A DNA stretch of 64,000 nucleotides from Tetrahymena elliotti 4EA. Taxonomy: Eukaryota; Ciliophora; Oligohymenophorea; Hymenostomatida; Tetrahymenidae. The position numbers were made by a program, and so were the translations under genes. The number at the start of each line of letters is the position of its first letter. Position 1 is the first letter of the stretch. Below the pieces are notes generated by a model, which did no database searches, was not told where the DNA came from, and worked only from the letters and a program-made list of their open reading frames with translations. The DNA is taken from contig JH720337.1 in assembly GCA_000231825.2 (NCBI GenBank), positions 665,122 through 729,121 on the forward strand, in the 5' to 3' direction. Positions 63,946 through 64,000 of the stretch are shown here, piece after piece.

Positions 63946-64000
63946 CTGAAAATGAAAAATAAAGTTCGAAAGTACTTTTTATTTGTCATATTCTTGATTA

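Overview
The window looks like a piece of a ciliate somatic (macronuclear) chromosome, most likely Tetrahymena or a close relative. Genes read through many in-frame TAA and TAG codons where glutamine belongs, and end only at TGA. DNA is very AT-rich. Introns are short to medium (about 44-680 nt), GT...AG and almost pure A/T. Intergenic spacers are AT-rich deserts. No bacterial, organellar, tRNA, CRISPR or complete transposon features were seen. Nearly all gene models below were assembled by hand from translated exons joined at GT/AG sites with phase checks.

Layout: 1-1886 end of phosphoglucomutase; 3088-6465 a CAMK/SNF1-type kinase with a long Q/N-rich N-terminus; 7200-10979 a kelch-repeat protein; 12350-14983 (minus) a LIN54/tesmin-type CXC transcription factor; 18021-18150 an intergenic H/ACA snoRNA; 18577-21434 a pseudokinase-MORN protein; 22.0-29.2 kb (minus) a tandemly duplicated cassette of secreted, pepsin-fold-like proteins without catalytic aspartates, with two intact and two decayed copies; 32247-33569 ribosomal protein L10a (uL1) with a five-nucleotide first exon; 34863-35863 (minus) an unknown acidic-tailed protein; 36585-41384 (minus) a very large Sel1-like / Q-N-rich / pseudokinase protein; 42537-43503 (minus) an unknown coiled-coil-like protein; 44189-46030 a PX-domain sorting nexin; 47478-48659 (minus) a membrane RING-CH E3 ligase; 49465-51843 an unknown protein; 51.7-55.7 kb a desert with a degenerate tandem repeat and coding-like debris; 55779-56045 a small secreted six-cysteine protein; 56692-57221 a Yae1-domain protein; 58628-59889 (minus) a WIPI3/4-type PROPPIN; 61595-62620 (minus) ARL1 in eight exons, several tiny; 63508-63945 (minus) the 3' part of an unknown gene.

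Functionally this is a mix of housekeeping genes (PGM, uL1, Yae1, ARL1), endomembrane/autophagy genes (sorting nexin, PROPPIN, RING-CH ligase, ARL1) and ciliate-style kinase expansions (one active-looking kinase, two pseudokinases). There is no operon logic. The most unusual features are the dead-protease cassette, with a shared upstream element conserved even before the decayed copies, the H/ACA RNA, the small cysteine-rich secreted protein and the two pseudokinase fusions.
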